Source: Bradyrhizobium sp. CCGUVB1N3 (GTDB lineage Bacteria; Pseudomonadota; Alphaproteobacteria; Rhizobiales; Xanthobacteraceae). From it: a DNA stretch of 64,000 nt. The stretch is from contig NZ_JANADR010000001.1 of the NCBI RefSeq assembly GCF_024199925.1, forward strand, positions 8,249,501 through 8,313,500, in the 5' to 3' direction. The notes beneath the pieces are model-generated. The model saw only the letters and a list, made by a program, of their open reading frames with translations. It was not told the DNA's origin and did no database searches. The stretch's first letter is position 1. Every line of letters starts with the position of its first letter. The translations under genes were made by a program, and so were the position numbers. Below, one piece after another: positions 15,881-25,701 of the stretch.

Positions 15881-17482
15881 GCCTGCGAACAGGGAGCGGT
15901 GATCCCTCAGGATCGCGCGCGCCGCATTGTGGCCGGGGGCGCCGGTGACGCCGCCGCCGGGATGGGCGCCTGAGCCGCAGTGATAAAGGCCCTTCAGCGG
16001 CCCGCGATAGTCGGCATGTCCCAGCATCGGGCGGGCCGAGAACAGCTGGTTCAGCGTCAGTGCGCCATGGAAGATGTCGCCGCCGAGCAGGCCGAATTGC
16101 CGTTCGAGATCGAGCGGGGAGAGGATCTGGCGGCCGAGCACGCTCGCGGCAAAGCCCGGCGCGTATTTGTCCACCGTCGCGATCATGAGGTCGGCGACCT
16201 CCTCGCGATGGTCGTCCCACGACTTGCCCTCAGGCAACTCCGGCGCGACGTGCTGGCAGAACAGGCTGGCGACGTGTTTTCCTTCGGGCGCGAGCGAGTC
16301 GTCGAGCGTCGAGGGGATCAGCATCTCCACGATGGGCGAGCTGCTCCAGCCCTGCGCGCGCGCATCCAGATAGGCGCGATCCATATAGCCAAGGCTCGGC
16401 GCGATGATGATGCCGGAGGTCAGATGATCGCCTTCCCCGGGGAGTGCCGTGAAGGACGGCAGGCGATCCAGCGCGACGTTCATGCGGAAGGTGCCCGAGC
16501 CGTTCTTCCAGTGCCGGATGCGGGCGAGGAAGTCGGCAGGGATGGCGTCCGCCGCGACGAGGCGCGTGTAGAGCAGCTTTGGATTGACGTTCGACGCGAC
16601 GTATTTCGCGCGGATGCTCTCGCCGCTTTCGAGCACGACGCCGACAGCGCGATCACGCTCGACGATCACCTCGCGCACGCCGGCATCCGTTTGAATCGCA
16701 ACGCCCTGGTCGCGCGCGGCGCGCGCCATCGCCTGCGTGATCGCGCCCATGCCGCCGATGGCGTGGCCCCAGACGCCCTTCTTTCCGTTCACCTCGCCGA
16801 AGGCGTGGTGCAGCATCACGTAGGCCGAGCCGGCCGCATAGGGGCTTGCGTAGTTGCCGACGATGGCATCGAAGCCGAACAGCGCCTTGACGAGATCGTG
16901 CTCGAAACGCTCGTCCAGCATCTCGCCGGCTGATCGCGTGAAGAGGTCGAGCAGGCTGCGGCTCTGCTCCAGGCTCAGGCGGCGCAGGATGTTGGCGCTT
17001 TGCAGCGCGTTGATGGTCTCGCGCATCGCGCCCGGACCGAAGCCGTCGAGCAGGTTCGGCGGTGCGCGCAGCACGAACTGGCGCAGCACGTCGGCGATGG
17101 CCTCGAGCTCGCGCGAAAAGCCGTCGAGCGCCTCGGCATCATGCGCGCTGAGCCGGGCCACGTGCTCTTTCGTTCGTCCCTCGCCGGTGAGGAGATAGCT
17201 GCCGTCGGGCGCGGGCAGAAAATTCTGCACACGGCGTTCGACGATGCGCAGGCCCTGCTCGGCGAGCTTGAGGTCGCTGATCACCTGCGGATTAAGCAGG
17301 CTCACCGTATAGGCCGCGACCGAATTCCTGAAACCGGGGTGGAACTCCTCGGTCACCGCGGCGCCGCCCACCACCTTGCGCCGCTCGACCACCGTCACTC
17401 GCAGCCCTGCCATCGCGAGATAGGCCGCGCAGGTGAGGCCGTTATGGCCAGCGCCGATGATGACGACGTCGGTTTCGGTCAT
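15872..17482 (-). CDS. Phytoene-dehydrogenase-like FAD oxidoreductase (CrtI/PYROXD2 type)
   Basis: FAD-dependent amine/carotenoid oxidoreductase-superfamily protein, 536 residues. N-terminal Rossmann motif VVIIGAGHNGLTCAAYLA with ERRKVVGGAAVTEE; C-terminal flavin-binding tail GLYHCGSGAHPGGGVTGAPGHNAA, the family's closing signature. No carotenoid genes (crtB, crtE) are near, and length and motif pattern resemble PYROXD2-type proteins more than true phytoene desaturases, so the substrate is unknown. Its last codons overlap the DnaA-box-like cluster. Confidence 0.88.
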   Translation of the reverse strand: MTETDVVIIGAGHNGLTCAAYLAMAGLRVTVVERRKVVGGAAVTEEFHPGFRNSVAAYTVSLLNPQVISDLKLAEQGLRIVERRVQNFLPAPDGSYLLTGEGRTKEHVARLSAHDAEALDGFSRELEAIADVLRQFVLRAPPNLLDGFGPGAMRETINALQSANILRRLSLEQSRSLLDLFTRSAGEMLDERFEHDLVKALFGFDAIVGNYASPYAAGSAYVMLHHAFGEVNGKKGVWGHAIGGMGAITQAMARAARDQGVAIQTDAGVREVIVERDRAVGVVLESGESIRAKYVASNVNPKLLYTRLVAADAIPADFLARIRHWKNGSGTFRMNVALDRLPSFTALPGEGDHLTSGIIIAPSLGYMDRAYLDARAQGWSSSPIVEMLIPSTLDDSLAPEGKHVASLFCQHVAPELPEGKSWDDHREEVADLMIATVDKYAPGFAASVLGRQILSPLDLERQFGLLGGDIFHGALTLNQLFSARPMLGHADYRGPLKGLYHCGSGAHPGGGVTGAPGHNAARAILRDHRSLFAGRG

Positions 17483-17506
17483 GAAAGGTTCAACATTCTT
17501 TCCGCA

Positions 17507-17572
17507 GTCATTCCGGGGCTGGTCCTCGAGGGCCGGGCTTCGCGCGGTCCTGACGGACCATCCCGGAATGAC
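17507..17572. repeat. GTCATTCCGGG / CCCGGAATGAC palindromic element
   Basis: Perfect 11-base arms at 17507-17517 and 17562-17572, with GGTCC/GGACC type inner pairing. Located in the divergent region between the CrtI-like gene and the fused spermidine-synthase-like gene. Resembles 11861-11965. Confidence 0.75.
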
Positions 17573-17684
17573 GTTCTATATCAGGCATTCCGTGTCGCGA
17601 CAGTCCCACCATTTATTGCTCGTTCATGCGCCGTGTGCTCCATTGCGCGCGTCCGGCGGCCGCCGGGGTTTTGCCGGAGCTTTC

Positions 17685-19976
17685 ATGGATTCGATCGTGC
17701 CTCCCGCCGTCACCGAGCAGCCGTCCGCCTCGCGCAACCGGCTGGTGCTGACGGTCTACATCGCCGCGATCTTCGTCAGCGCGCTGCTGCTGTTCTCGGT
17801 GCAGCCGCTGTTCACGAAAATGGTGCTGCCGCGGCTCGGCGGCTCGCCCGCGGTGTGGTCGGTGGCGATGGTGTTCTTCCAGTCGCTGCTGCTGGCGGGC
17901 TACGCCTATGCGCATTTCCTGATGCAGATCAGGAACCGCGCGATTCCGGTCGCCATCCATCTCGTGCTGCTGGTGGTCGCGTTGCTGACACTGCCGCTCG
18001 GGATCGCGCATTCGTTCGGCGAGCCGCCGACCTCGGGCTATGCGTTCTGGCTGCTCGGCCTGTTCGCGGTGTCGATCGGGCTCCCGTTCTTCGCGCTCGC
18101 CGCCAACAATCCGCTGTTGCAGGCCTGGTTCGTCCGCACCGGCCACCCTGATGGACCCGATCCCTATTTCCTCTACTCCGCCTCCAACATCGGCAGTTTC
18201 CTCGCGCTGTTGTCCTATCCGGTGCTGCTGGAGCCGGTGTTCACGCTGCGCACCCAGAATTGGCTCTGGACCGGCGGTTACGGTCTTTTGATCCTGCTGA
18301 TCGCGGCCTGCGGCGTGCTGCTGCTGCGCTCGCCGGCGCTGGCGGTGGCCGATGCGCGCACCGAAGACACGAGCTCGCCGGCGCCGAGCTGGCTCGTTCG
18401 CGCACGCTGGATCTTCCTTGCCGCGGTGCCCTCCGGCCTTCTGATCGCGGTGACCGCGCATATCTCGACCGACGTCGCCGCCGCGCCGCTTCTCTGGGTG
18501 GTGCCGCTGTCGCTCTACCTCTTGACGTGGGTGCTGGTGTTCCAGTCACGTCCATTGCTGCCGCACAAATGGATGCTGGTGCTCCAGCCGCTCGCGATCG
18601 CGGGCATCATCATTCTGCTTGCCTTTGGCGGCGAGCAGAACCTGCTGCTGACGCTGGGCGGCCACCAGCTCTGCTTCTTCGTCATCGCCATGGCCTGCCA
18701 TGGCGAATTGGCGCGCACCCGGCCGGCCGCGAAATATCTCACCGGCTTTTATGTCGCGCTGTCGTTCGGCGGCATGGTCGGCGGCCTGTTCGCAGGCCTC
18801 GTCGCGCCTTTCACTTTCTCCTGGATCGCGGAATATCCGATCCTGATCGCGCTCGCCGCGCTATGCCGGCCATCGGCAGGCGAGCGGCTTGCCCCCGTCA
18901 TGAAGTGGTACTGGCTCGTGCTCGCCGCGCTCGCGATCGCGCTGGTGGCGCCGTCCTATTCAACCGGCCAAATCCCAGAGCAGGTCACGACCTGGTTCGA
19001 GGATCACCGCGTCTGGATCGCCGGCGCCGTCGGCCTGCTCGCAGCGCTTCTGGCGCTCGCGCTCAATGCCAACCGCTGGAAGGTCTTTGCAACGATCGTG
19101 CTCGCGCTGGCGCTGACCCGCGTCTATCCGGCTGATGAAGGCCGCGTCGAGACGGTGCGCAGCTTCTTCGGCGTGCACAAGATCGTGGTGACGCCCGGCG
19201 GCTATTTCCACGTGCTGATGCACGGCACCACGATCCATGGGGCCGAGCGTTTCCTCAACAATGACGGCACGCCGGTCAACGGGCGACCCGAGCCGATCAC
19301 CTACTACCACAAGGACGGCGGCATCGGTCAGGCCATCACCGCCTTGCGCGAGCGCAAGGGTGCGCCGCTCAAGGTCGCCGCGATCGGGGTCGGCTCCGGC
19401 ACGCTCGCCTGCGCCGCCGCGCCGGGCGAAAGCTGGAAGTTCTTCGAGATCGACCAGACCATGGTCGATACCGCGAGCGATCCCAAATATTTCCGCTACA
19501 TCTCGAGCTGCGCCCCGGGTCTGAAGCCGGTGATCGGGGATGCGCGGCTGACCTTTGCCAAGGAGCCCGACGGCATCTACGATCTCATCATCGTCGACGC
19601 CTACTCCTCGGACGCGATCCCGATTCATCTTGCGACCGAAGAAGCGATGAAGATCTACAAGGACAAGCTCGCCCCGCACGGCGCGGTCGTGATGCACATC
19701 TCCAACCGCCATCTCGACCTCGAGCCGGTCGTGGTCGGGATTGCCGATGCCAACGATCTCAAGAGCTGGGTCTACAACGAGGATACCGGGCGCGACGCCG
19801 ACTACATCTTCTCGACCGACGTCGTCGTCTCCGCGCGCGAAGAAGCCGATGTCGGCAAGCTCGCCTCTTCCAAGCAGTGGGAGGAGACCGAGGCCGACGA
19901 CAGGGTGCGGGTCTGGACCGACGACTACTCCAACATCATCGGCGCGCTGTATCGGCGTCTGCGGGACGGGGAGTAG
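17685..19976 (+). CDS. Membrane-fused spermidine-synthase-like protein
   Basis: 763 residues from ATG 17685 (GGAG about 6 bases upstream). The first about 480 residues hold many hydrophobic helices starting VLTVYIAAIFVSALLLFSVQPL; the C-terminal third is a methyltransferase-fold aminopropyltransferase domain with VAAIGVGSGTLACAA, the acidic FFEIDQ and a DLIIVDAYSSDAIP segment near the expected catalytic Asp. Such fusions are common in bacteria, but few have been tested and true spermidine synthesis is not assured. Monocistronic; palindromic elements lie on both sides. Confidence 0.88.
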   Translation: MDSIVPPAVTEQPSASRNRLVLTVYIAAIFVSALLLFSVQPLFTKMVLPRLGGSPAVWSVAMVFFQSLLLAGYAYAHFLMQIRNRAIPVAIHLVLLVVALLTLPLGIAHSFGEPPTSGYAFWLLGLFAVSIGLPFFALAANNPLLQAWFVRTGHPDGPDPYFLYSASNIGSFLALLSYPVLLEPVFTLRTQNWLWTGGYGLLILLIAACGVLLLRSPALAVADARTEDTSSPAPSWLVRARWIFLAAVPSGLLIAVTAHISTDVAAAPLLWVVPLSLYLLTWVLVFQSRPLLPHKWMLVLQPLAIAGIIILLAFGGEQNLLLTLGGHQLCFFVIAMACHGELARTRPAAKYLTGFYVALSFGGMVGGLFAGLVAPFTFSWIAEYPILIALAALCRPSAGERLAPVMKWYWLVLAALAIALVAPSYSTGQIPEQVTTWFEDHRVWIAGAVGLLAALLALALNANRWKVFATIVLALALTRVYPADEGRVETVRSFFGVHKIVVTPGGYFHVLMHGTTIHGAERFLNNDGTPVNGRPEPITYYHKDGGIGQAITALRERKGAPLKVAAIGVGSGTLACAAAPGESWKFFEIDQTMVDTASDPKYFRYISSCAPGLKPVIGDARLTFAKEPDGIYDLIIVDAYSSDAIPIHLATEEAMKIYKDKLAPHGAVVMHISNRHLDLEPVVVGIADANDLKSWVYNEDTGRDADYIFSTDVVVSAREEADVGKLASSKQWEETEADDRVRVWTDDYSNIIGALYRRLRDGE

Positions 19977-19997
19977 CGCGGCCACCACTCGGACAGC

Positions 19998-20146
19998 CTC
20001 GTGCCCCGGACGCGGCGCAGCGCCACAAGCGCGTTCACGCGCGTCTTCGACGCGCTAGGCGATGCGCTGCAGAGCCGGGGCCCATATTTCCTGGGTCCCG
20101 GCTCTGCGTCGCGTCATTTCATGCCGCGCCGCGTCCGGGACACGAG
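19998..20146. repeat. 149-base palindromic element with CTCGTG..CCGGACGCGG arms
   Basis: CTCGTGCCCCGGACGCGGCGC at the left is mirrored by GCGCCGCGTCCGGGACACGAG at the right, with two further inner hairpins (GCGCGTTCACGCGC; AGAGCCGGG...CCCGGCTCT). It fills the gap between convergent genes and probably works as a bidirectional terminator. Confidence 0.85.
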
Positions 20147-20157
20147 ATCATTGGAGA

Positions 20158-21153
20158 CTATGGACTGACCGGCGTGCCCGGGGGCAGCGCGATGCCTTTG
20201 TCGCCGGCGACCTGCCGCAACAGGTCGGGGCGATCGGAGATGATGCCGTCGACGCCGAACTCGATCATCCGCGCCATGTCGTCCGCCTTGTTGACGGTCC
20301 AGACCACGACGCGCAGGCCGAGCTCGTGTGCTTCCGTGACCAGCGCGCCGTTCACGTCGCCGAAATAGGGTGACCAGACCGCGCCGCCGGCCGCCTTGAT
20401 CGTGCGCGGCAGCGAGCCGCCGTGATCGGCCGGATTGAAGCCCGCCGTCCAGTCGGTGGCCCTGTCGAGTGCATTGGTCGGCGCCGAGCCGCGCTGCAGC
20501 GTCAGATAGACGGTCGGAATTTTCGGCGCCTGCTTTTGGACCAAAAGCAGCGTCCGCCAGTCGAAGGACTGGATCATGACGCGGCCTGAAAATCCCGCGG
20601 CGTCGATGACGCCGAGGAGCCGCGCGACGAAGGCCTGCGGATCGAGCGACTCGTCCGGGTGGTTCGGATCGATCTTGGTCTCGATGTTGAAGCGCACGCG
20701 CGTGTTGCCGGATTTTTCGACCAGCGCGAACACCTGCTTCAGCGTCGGAATCCGCGTCCCCTGCACCGCGCGCTGCTCGGAAAACTGCTTGGCGTAGGCG
20801 CTGTCGGGGCGGATCTGGCCGACGTCATACGCCCTGACCTCGTCGAGCCGCAGTTTGACGAACGGCGTGCCGGGCGCGGCGACATAGCTGCCTGCAGCGT
20901 CGCGCGCGAGATCCGGATTGAGGCCGCGCTCATGCGACACGACGACCTCGCCGTCCGCGGTGACGCCGACGTCGAGCTCCAGCGTGTCGACGCCCATCGA
21001 CAGCGCGTTGGCGAAGGCGGGCAAGGTGTTTTCCGGCATCAGCGCGCGCCCGCCGCGATGCGCTTCGAGATCGAAGGTCGAATCGAGTGCCATGGCCGGT
21101 CCAGCGATGAGAACACAAAAGGCCGTCAGGATTGTCACAGCAGGGGATGGCAT
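20158..21153 (-). CDS. Secreted glycerophosphodiester phosphodiesterase
   Basis: Hydrolyses glycerophosphodiesters to glycerol-3-phosphate and an alcohol, feeding phosphate and carbon recovery. 331 residues with signal peptide MPSPAVTILTAFCVLIAGPAMA, so periplasmic like E. coli GlpQ. GDPD signature: AHRGGRALMPENT (catalytic His, metal Glu), TLELDV (metal Glu/Asp), and second His in VVVSHERGLN; C-terminal VWTVNKADDMARMIEFGVDGIISD closes the TIM barrel. Divergent from the TPR-CHAT gene. Confidence 0.94.
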   Translation of the reverse strand: MPSPAVTILTAFCVLIAGPAMALDSTFDLEAHRGGRALMPENTLPAFANALSMGVDTLELDVGVTADGEVVVSHERGLNPDLARDAAGSYVAAPGTPFVKLRLDEVRAYDVGQIRPDSAYAKQFSEQRAVQGTRIPTLKQVFALVEKSGNTRVRFNIETKIDPNHPDESLDPQAFVARLLGVIDAAGFSGRVMIQSFDWRTLLLVQKQAPKIPTVYLTLQRGSAPTNALDRATDWTAGFNPADHGGSLPRTIKAAGGAVWSPYFGDVNGALVTEAHELGLRVVVWTVNKADDMARMIEFGVDGIISDRPDLLRQVAGDKGIALPPGTPVSP

Positions 21154-21369
21154 CGGCGTACACAGGGCAAGAGGGAAACGGAACGTTTGAACCGCTTTTC
21201 GGCGGCCGGGGCAAGTCCATGGTATTCGCCCTGTTGGCCCACCGGGGCGCTCGGGGTTGGGGAGCGCGGCTTGCGGGCGTCCGGCCGGCTCGCATGCTGT
21301 CGACAGCAGCGGCTGGGGCCTCTACTCTCGCGTCCATTGCCATTTGAAGCGTGTGACGGGGGCCTCGAT

Positions 21370-24300
21370 ATGCGCCGCGCTCGCATCTTCGCCGCCCTCC
21401 TGCTGGCGGCCTCGTTGTTCGCAGAGCCTGCTTTTGCCCAGCGCGGCGGCGATTTTGATTCGCTCCAGGCGCAAATGGGCGCGAGCATTCAGGCGGGCCG
21501 CATAGCAGAGGCTTTGGCGGCCGCCGAGAAGCTCGAGGTGCTGGTTCGGCGGCGGCAGGGCACCGACAACATGAACTATGCCGGGGTGCTGCACAACGAA
21601 GGCCTGTGCCTGCACAATCTCGGACGCTACGGCGAGGCCGTCGACAAGCTCAATGCCGCGCTTGCGATCAAGCTGCGCAACACCGATGTCGCCTCGACGC
21701 TGCGCACCTCGAACATCCTGGTCGCCTCCCTGGGCATGCTCGACCGACGCACCGAGGCGACGGCGATCGCCGAACGCGCGCTGGCGCTCGGCACATCCGC
21801 CTTCGGCGCCAATGACGTCAGGCTTGCCAGCACACTTGCGGCACTCGGCGGGCTTGCGCGTGACAAGGAGAATTTTAGCGAGGCCGCGCGCTATTTCGAA
21901 ACGGCGCTGGCGAGCTGGCAAAATACCCCGAATGCGCCGCCCCACGAGATTGCCACGGCGACGGACGATCTTGGCGACATCTATGGCCTGCTCGGACGCT
22001 TCGACGAGGGCGAGCGGCTTTTGAGGCAGGCGCTCGACCTGCTCGACAAGGCCTATGGTCGGGATGCCGAGGCGGCTCCCAATTATGAGAAGACGCTCAA
22101 CGATCTCGGCAATCTCTATCAGGCCGTCGGCCGCTTTGCCGATGCCGAGGCGATCTTCCGCCGCGCGCTCGCGGTCGGTCGCGCGCGGCGCGGCGAGGAC
22201 CATCCGCTAGTTTCGGGGACGACGGGCAATCTGGCAATCGTGCTGGAGCGGCAGTCGCGCTTTGCCGAAGCGGAAAAACTCTATCAGCAGATGCTTCAGG
22301 CCTATGAGAAGCAATACGGCCCCAACCATCCAATCACGGCGATCGCGCTCGTCAACCTCGCCAACAACTATGCCGATCAGCGAAAGTTCGAGGCGGCTGC
22401 GGGCTTGCAGGAGCGCGCGCTTGCGATCGACGAGAAAGCGTTCGGCGCCGACAGCGCCGATGTCGGGCGCATCCTCACCAATCTCGCCAACAGCTATCGC
22501 AGCATCGGCCGCGCCGAACAGGCGGTTCCGCTCTACCGACGCTCCCTGCTGCTCATGGAGCGGAAGTTCGGCCAGGGCGCCGCCCAGACCGCCGTGGCGG
22601 CGAATTCGCTCGGCCAGGCCTTGATGGAGTCCGGACGCGCCGACGAGGCCAGGCAATATCTTGGCCGCGCGCTCGAGATCGATGAGCGCCTGCTGGGCAA
22701 TGCGCATCCGCAGCTCATCGGTGATCTCCGCGGTATCGCCGTGCTCGATCTCAGGGCCGGTCAGCTCACTGAAGCGCGCGACCATTTGCGCCGCGCGCTC
22801 GCCATCGCACAGCAGAGGCTCGGCGCGAACCATCAGGACACCATTGCCACGATAGTCAATCTTGCCGACATCGACGCGCGCGACGACAAATGGGCCGATG
22901 CGCTCGCAATGCTGCGCCGGGCATCGGCGGCGTTGAACGCGCAACGCGACGCGCAGTTCACCCGCTTCACCGAGATCGATCCGGCTTTGATCGCGGCGAT
23001 CTGGCGCGTGTCGGACGGCAGGCCCGACGATGCGGCAAGGGACGAGGCGTTCGGCGCGGCGCAGCGGGCCCACGAGACCAAGGCGGGCGCGGCGCTGTCG
23101 CAGATGGCGGCGCGGTTCGGAGCCGGCAATGACGCAATCGGGGTGCTGGTGCGGCGGCAGCAGGACCTGAAGATTGCGCTCGAGGCCCTCGACAAGCGCG
23201 TCACGACCGAGCTCGGCCAGCCGGACGGCAAGCGCAACGACGCGCTGATCGGCAATCTCCGCGCGGAGATCGTGCGAACGCAAAAATCCTATGACGACGT
23301 CTCGATGCAGCTCGACAAGGGCTTTCCCGCCTACGCCGAACTGTCGAATCCCCAGCCGCTACCGATCGCGCAGGCACAGGCCCTTTTGAGGCCCGATGAA
23401 GTGCTGGTTTCTTTTCTTTCGCTGAGCGCGACAACTTACGTCTTTGCCGTGACGCGCGAGATGAGCGTGCTGCGCCAGATTGCGCTCGGCAGCAAGGCGA
23501 TCGGCGACCGGATCGCGCATCTGCGGCTCGGCCTTGCCAATTCCGAGGCGGCGCAGACCTCGTTCGATCTCGATGCGTCCTTCGAACTCTACACCGCGCT
23601 GCTTGGTCCGGTCGCAGCGGAGATCTCCGGCAAGCCGAAACTGCTGGTGGTCCCCGCGGGCGCGCTGACCAGCCTGCCGTTCCACGTGCTGGTGACGAAG
23701 AGACCCGATCCTGCGCTCGGCAAGGATGATCGCTACCGGCTGGCGGCCTGGCTGCTCAATGAGCGCGCGATCACCGTGCTGCCCTCGGTCACGAGCCTGC
23801 GCGCGCTGCGCAGCATTGCGAAGGACTCGCGCGCTTCAAAGCCGTTCATCGGGTTCGGCGATCCCGTGCTCCAGCGCGCTACCGGCGACAAGCGCGCGGG
23901 CACCGGGCGTAATGTACAGCCCTACCAGAGCTACTATGACGGCACGAGCGTCGATCTGGAGCGGCTGCGCACGGGCTTGCCGGCACTGCCGGAAACCGCG
24001 GGCGAGTTGCAGGCGGTGGCGCGCGCGCTCGGCGCCTCGCCGCAGGACGACGTCAAGCTCGGTCCGGCCGCGACCGTCACCAATGTCAGCACGCTGCCGC
24101 TCGATCAGTATCGCGTCGTCGATTTCGCGACGCACGGCCTCGTGGCCGGCGAAGTCAACGGTCTCACCGAGCCCGCCCTCGTGCTCACCTTGCCGGACCG
24201 GCCGACCCGCGAGGACGACGGCCTGCTCACTGCAAGCCGGGTCGCAAGGCTCAAGCTCGATGCCGACTGGGCGGTGCTGTCGGCGTGCAACACGGCGGCC

Positions 24301-24576
24301 GGCGACAGGCCCGGCGCAGAAGGCCTGTCGGGCCTGGCGCGCGCATTTTTCTACGCCGGTGCCCGCGCGCTGCTGGTGTCACACTGGCCGGTCGATTCTG
24401 AGGCGGCCGTGCGTGTGACGACCGGCGCGTTCTCCGCGCTCACCTCGCATCCCGGCATCGGCCGCGCCGAGGCGCTGCGCCGCTCCATGCAGGCGCTGAT
24501 CGCCGACCGTACCTCGCCGCGCAACGCCGATCCCGCCGTGTGGGCGCCGTTCGTGCTGGTCGGCGAAGGAGGTTAG
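21370..24576 (+). CDS. Secreted TPR-repeat CHAT-domain (caspase-like) protein
   Basis: 1068 residues from ATG 21370: signal peptide MRRARIFAALLLAASLFAEPAFA, a TPR superhelix of about ten repeats in the kinesin-light-chain style (about 40-560; recurring LARxxRxxGRxxEAxxLYRRAL), a helical linker, and a C-terminal CHAT domain (about 740-1065). The caspase-like dyad is His922 in DFATHG and Cys973 in SACNTAAGD. CHAT proteases include separase-like enzymes and the TPR-CHAT protease of type III-E CRISPR systems, but a signal peptide places this one outside the cytoplasm. No CRISPR or toxin partner is adjacent. A longer upstream frame is a shadow over the GDPD gene. Confidence 0.9.
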   Translation: MRRARIFAALLLAASLFAEPAFAQRGGDFDSLQAQMGASIQAGRIAEALAAAEKLEVLVRRRQGTDNMNYAGVLHNEGLCLHNLGRYGEAVDKLNAALAIKLRNTDVASTLRTSNILVASLGMLDRRTEATAIAERALALGTSAFGANDVRLASTLAALGGLARDKENFSEAARYFETALASWQNTPNAPPHEIATATDDLGDIYGLLGRFDEGERLLRQALDLLDKAYGRDAEAAPNYEKTLNDLGNLYQAVGRFADAEAIFRRALAVGRARRGEDHPLVSGTTGNLAIVLERQSRFAEAEKLYQQMLQAYEKQYGPNHPITAIALVNLANNYADQRKFEAAAGLQERALAIDEKAFGADSADVGRILTNLANSYRSIGRAEQAVPLYRRSLLLMERKFGQGAAQTAVAANSLGQALMESGRADEARQYLGRALEIDERLLGNAHPQLIGDLRGIAVLDLRAGQLTEARDHLRRALAIAQQRLGANHQDTIATIVNLADIDARDDKWADALAMLRRASAALNAQRDAQFTRFTEIDPALIAAIWRVSDGRPDDAARDEAFGAAQRAHETKAGAALSQMAARFGAGNDAIGVLVRRQQDLKIALEALDKRVTTELGQPDGKRNDALIGNLRAEIVRTQKSYDDVSMQLDKGFPAYAELSNPQPLPIAQAQALLRPDEVLVSFLSLSATTYVFAVTREMSVLRQIALGSKAIGDRIAHLRLGLANSEAAQTSFDLDASFELYTALLGPVAAEISGKPKLLVVPAGALTSLPFHVLVTKRPDPALGKDDRYRLAAWLLNERAITVLPSVTSLRALRSIAKDSRASKPFIGFGDPVLQRATGDKRAGTGRNVQPYQSYYDGTSVDLERLRTGLPALPETAGELQAVARALGASPQDDVKLGPAATVTNVSTLPLDQYRVVDFATHGLVAGEVNGLTEPALVLTLPDRPTREDDGLLTASRVARLKLDADWAVLSACNTAAGDRPGAEGLSGLARAFFYAGARALLVSHWPVDSEAAVRVTTGAFSALTSHPGIGRAEALRRSMQALIADRTSPRNADPAVWAPFVLVGEGG

Positions 24577-24605
24577 CGCGTTCAGATAGCCGGCCGCTTC
24601 AGCCG

Positions 24606-25418
24606 TCAGTTCTGGTAATTATAGTAGGTGCGCGGCTGATAATACTGGCGGGGCTGCTGATAGTAGTAGCCCTGCTGGCCGTAGCTCGGATCGTAAGTCT
24701 GGTACTGCCGCTGCGGCTGATAGACCTGTGGCTGATTGACTTGTGGCTGATAGACTTGGGCGTCATAGACCTGGCGCGAGCCGCGCGGCGCCGGATAGCG
24801 TGCGCCGGTGTCGCTGCCGTCGGCCGGATAGATGTAGCGGTCGTCCTGCGGCATTACCCGGCGGCCCGGCTGCGCCTGCGGCGTCAGGTCGACCGGTTCG
24901 CCGGCCGCGCTGTACTGGTCGCCGTAGGGCTGCGCCGCGCGCGCCACCGCGTTGGTGCCGCGGCCGCTCGGATTGCGCATCAAGGCCACCTGTGCCGAGC
25001 CGGTCAGCGTCACCGTGGTGTTGAGCACACCCTGCTCTTGCACCAGCGCGTAGAGCGTCGAGGCGTTCTCGCGCGACAGCCGCACACAGCCATGGGACGC
25101 CGGCGTGCCGAGCCGGCCGACCGAGTCGGTGCCGTGGATCGCATGCCCGATCTTGGTGAAGAAGATCGAGTGCGGCATCGGTGCGTCGTCGAATTCCTTG
25201 GAGTAGTGATCCTCTTCCATGCGGAAGGCGCGGAAGCTGCCGTTGGGCGTCTCGCGGGAAGGGATGCCGGTGGACACCGGCCAACGATAGCGCGCAACGC
25301 CGTCGACCGCGACGGTCATCCGCTGATTGTCCTTGTCGATGGTGATGTCGACCTTGGCCTGCGCGGTGCTCGCGCTGAAAAATATCAATGAGGTGATTGC
25401 AACAAATAAGGTACGCAT
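24606..25418 (-). CDS. L,D-transpeptidase (YkuD family) with Tyr/Gln-rich tail
   Basis: Periplasmic peptidoglycan or lipoprotein cross-linking enzyme, 270 residues from ATG 25418. Signal peptide MRTLFVAITSLIFFSASTAQA; YkuD domain about 22-145 with IHGTDSVG and SHGCVRLS, giving His109 and nucleophile Cys111. After about residue 215 the sequence becomes low-complexity, with VYQPQ/VNQPQ repeats and many Tyr, a likely extended cell-envelope tail. Convergent with the TPR-CHAT gene (29-base gap). Confidence 0.9.
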   Translation of the reverse strand: MRTLFVAITSLIFFSASTAQAKVDITIDKDNQRMTVAVDGVARYRWPVSTGIPSRETPNGSFRAFRMEEDHYSKEFDDAPMPHSIFFTKIGHAIHGTDSVGRLGTPASHGCVRLSRENASTLYALVQEQGVLNTTVTLTGSAQVALMRNPSGRGTNAVARAAQPYGDQYSAAGEPVDLTPQAQPGRRVMPQDDRYIYPADGSDTGARYPAPRGSRQVYDAQVYQPQVNQPQVYQPQRQYQTYDPSYGQQGYYYQQPRQYYQPRTYYNYQN

Positions 25419-25701
25419 TTTACTTCTGGCCTCCGGCCTGTTCGCGCAAGCGCCGCGGCTCTCCGTCCCCCTGCATGTACTATGCCCGCAATCAGGTTTC
25501 GGTTCCAGTGGCCTGCCCGAGCGATCGTTAACGTGGCGCCGGGCGTAAGCAAGCTGCGGCATGACGAATCCGAGCATCTGGCGCTGACATTTTCGCGAGC
25601 CGGTCGCTGCACCCAGTCGCCAACGGCCCTGCGCCAGGCAATCAAGATGAACGAGGTTCACATCGACGCGATGGTGGTTACCTTGCCCCCGGATGGTCTG
25701 G

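Noticed and set aside
20659..21369. N-terminal extension of the TPR-CHAT gene
   Set aside because: Overlaps the GDPD coding sequence; a good signal peptide starts at 21370.
21370..24576. Type III-E CRISPR TPR-CHAT effector
   Set aside because: Has a signal peptide and no Cas7-11 or CRISPR array nearby.
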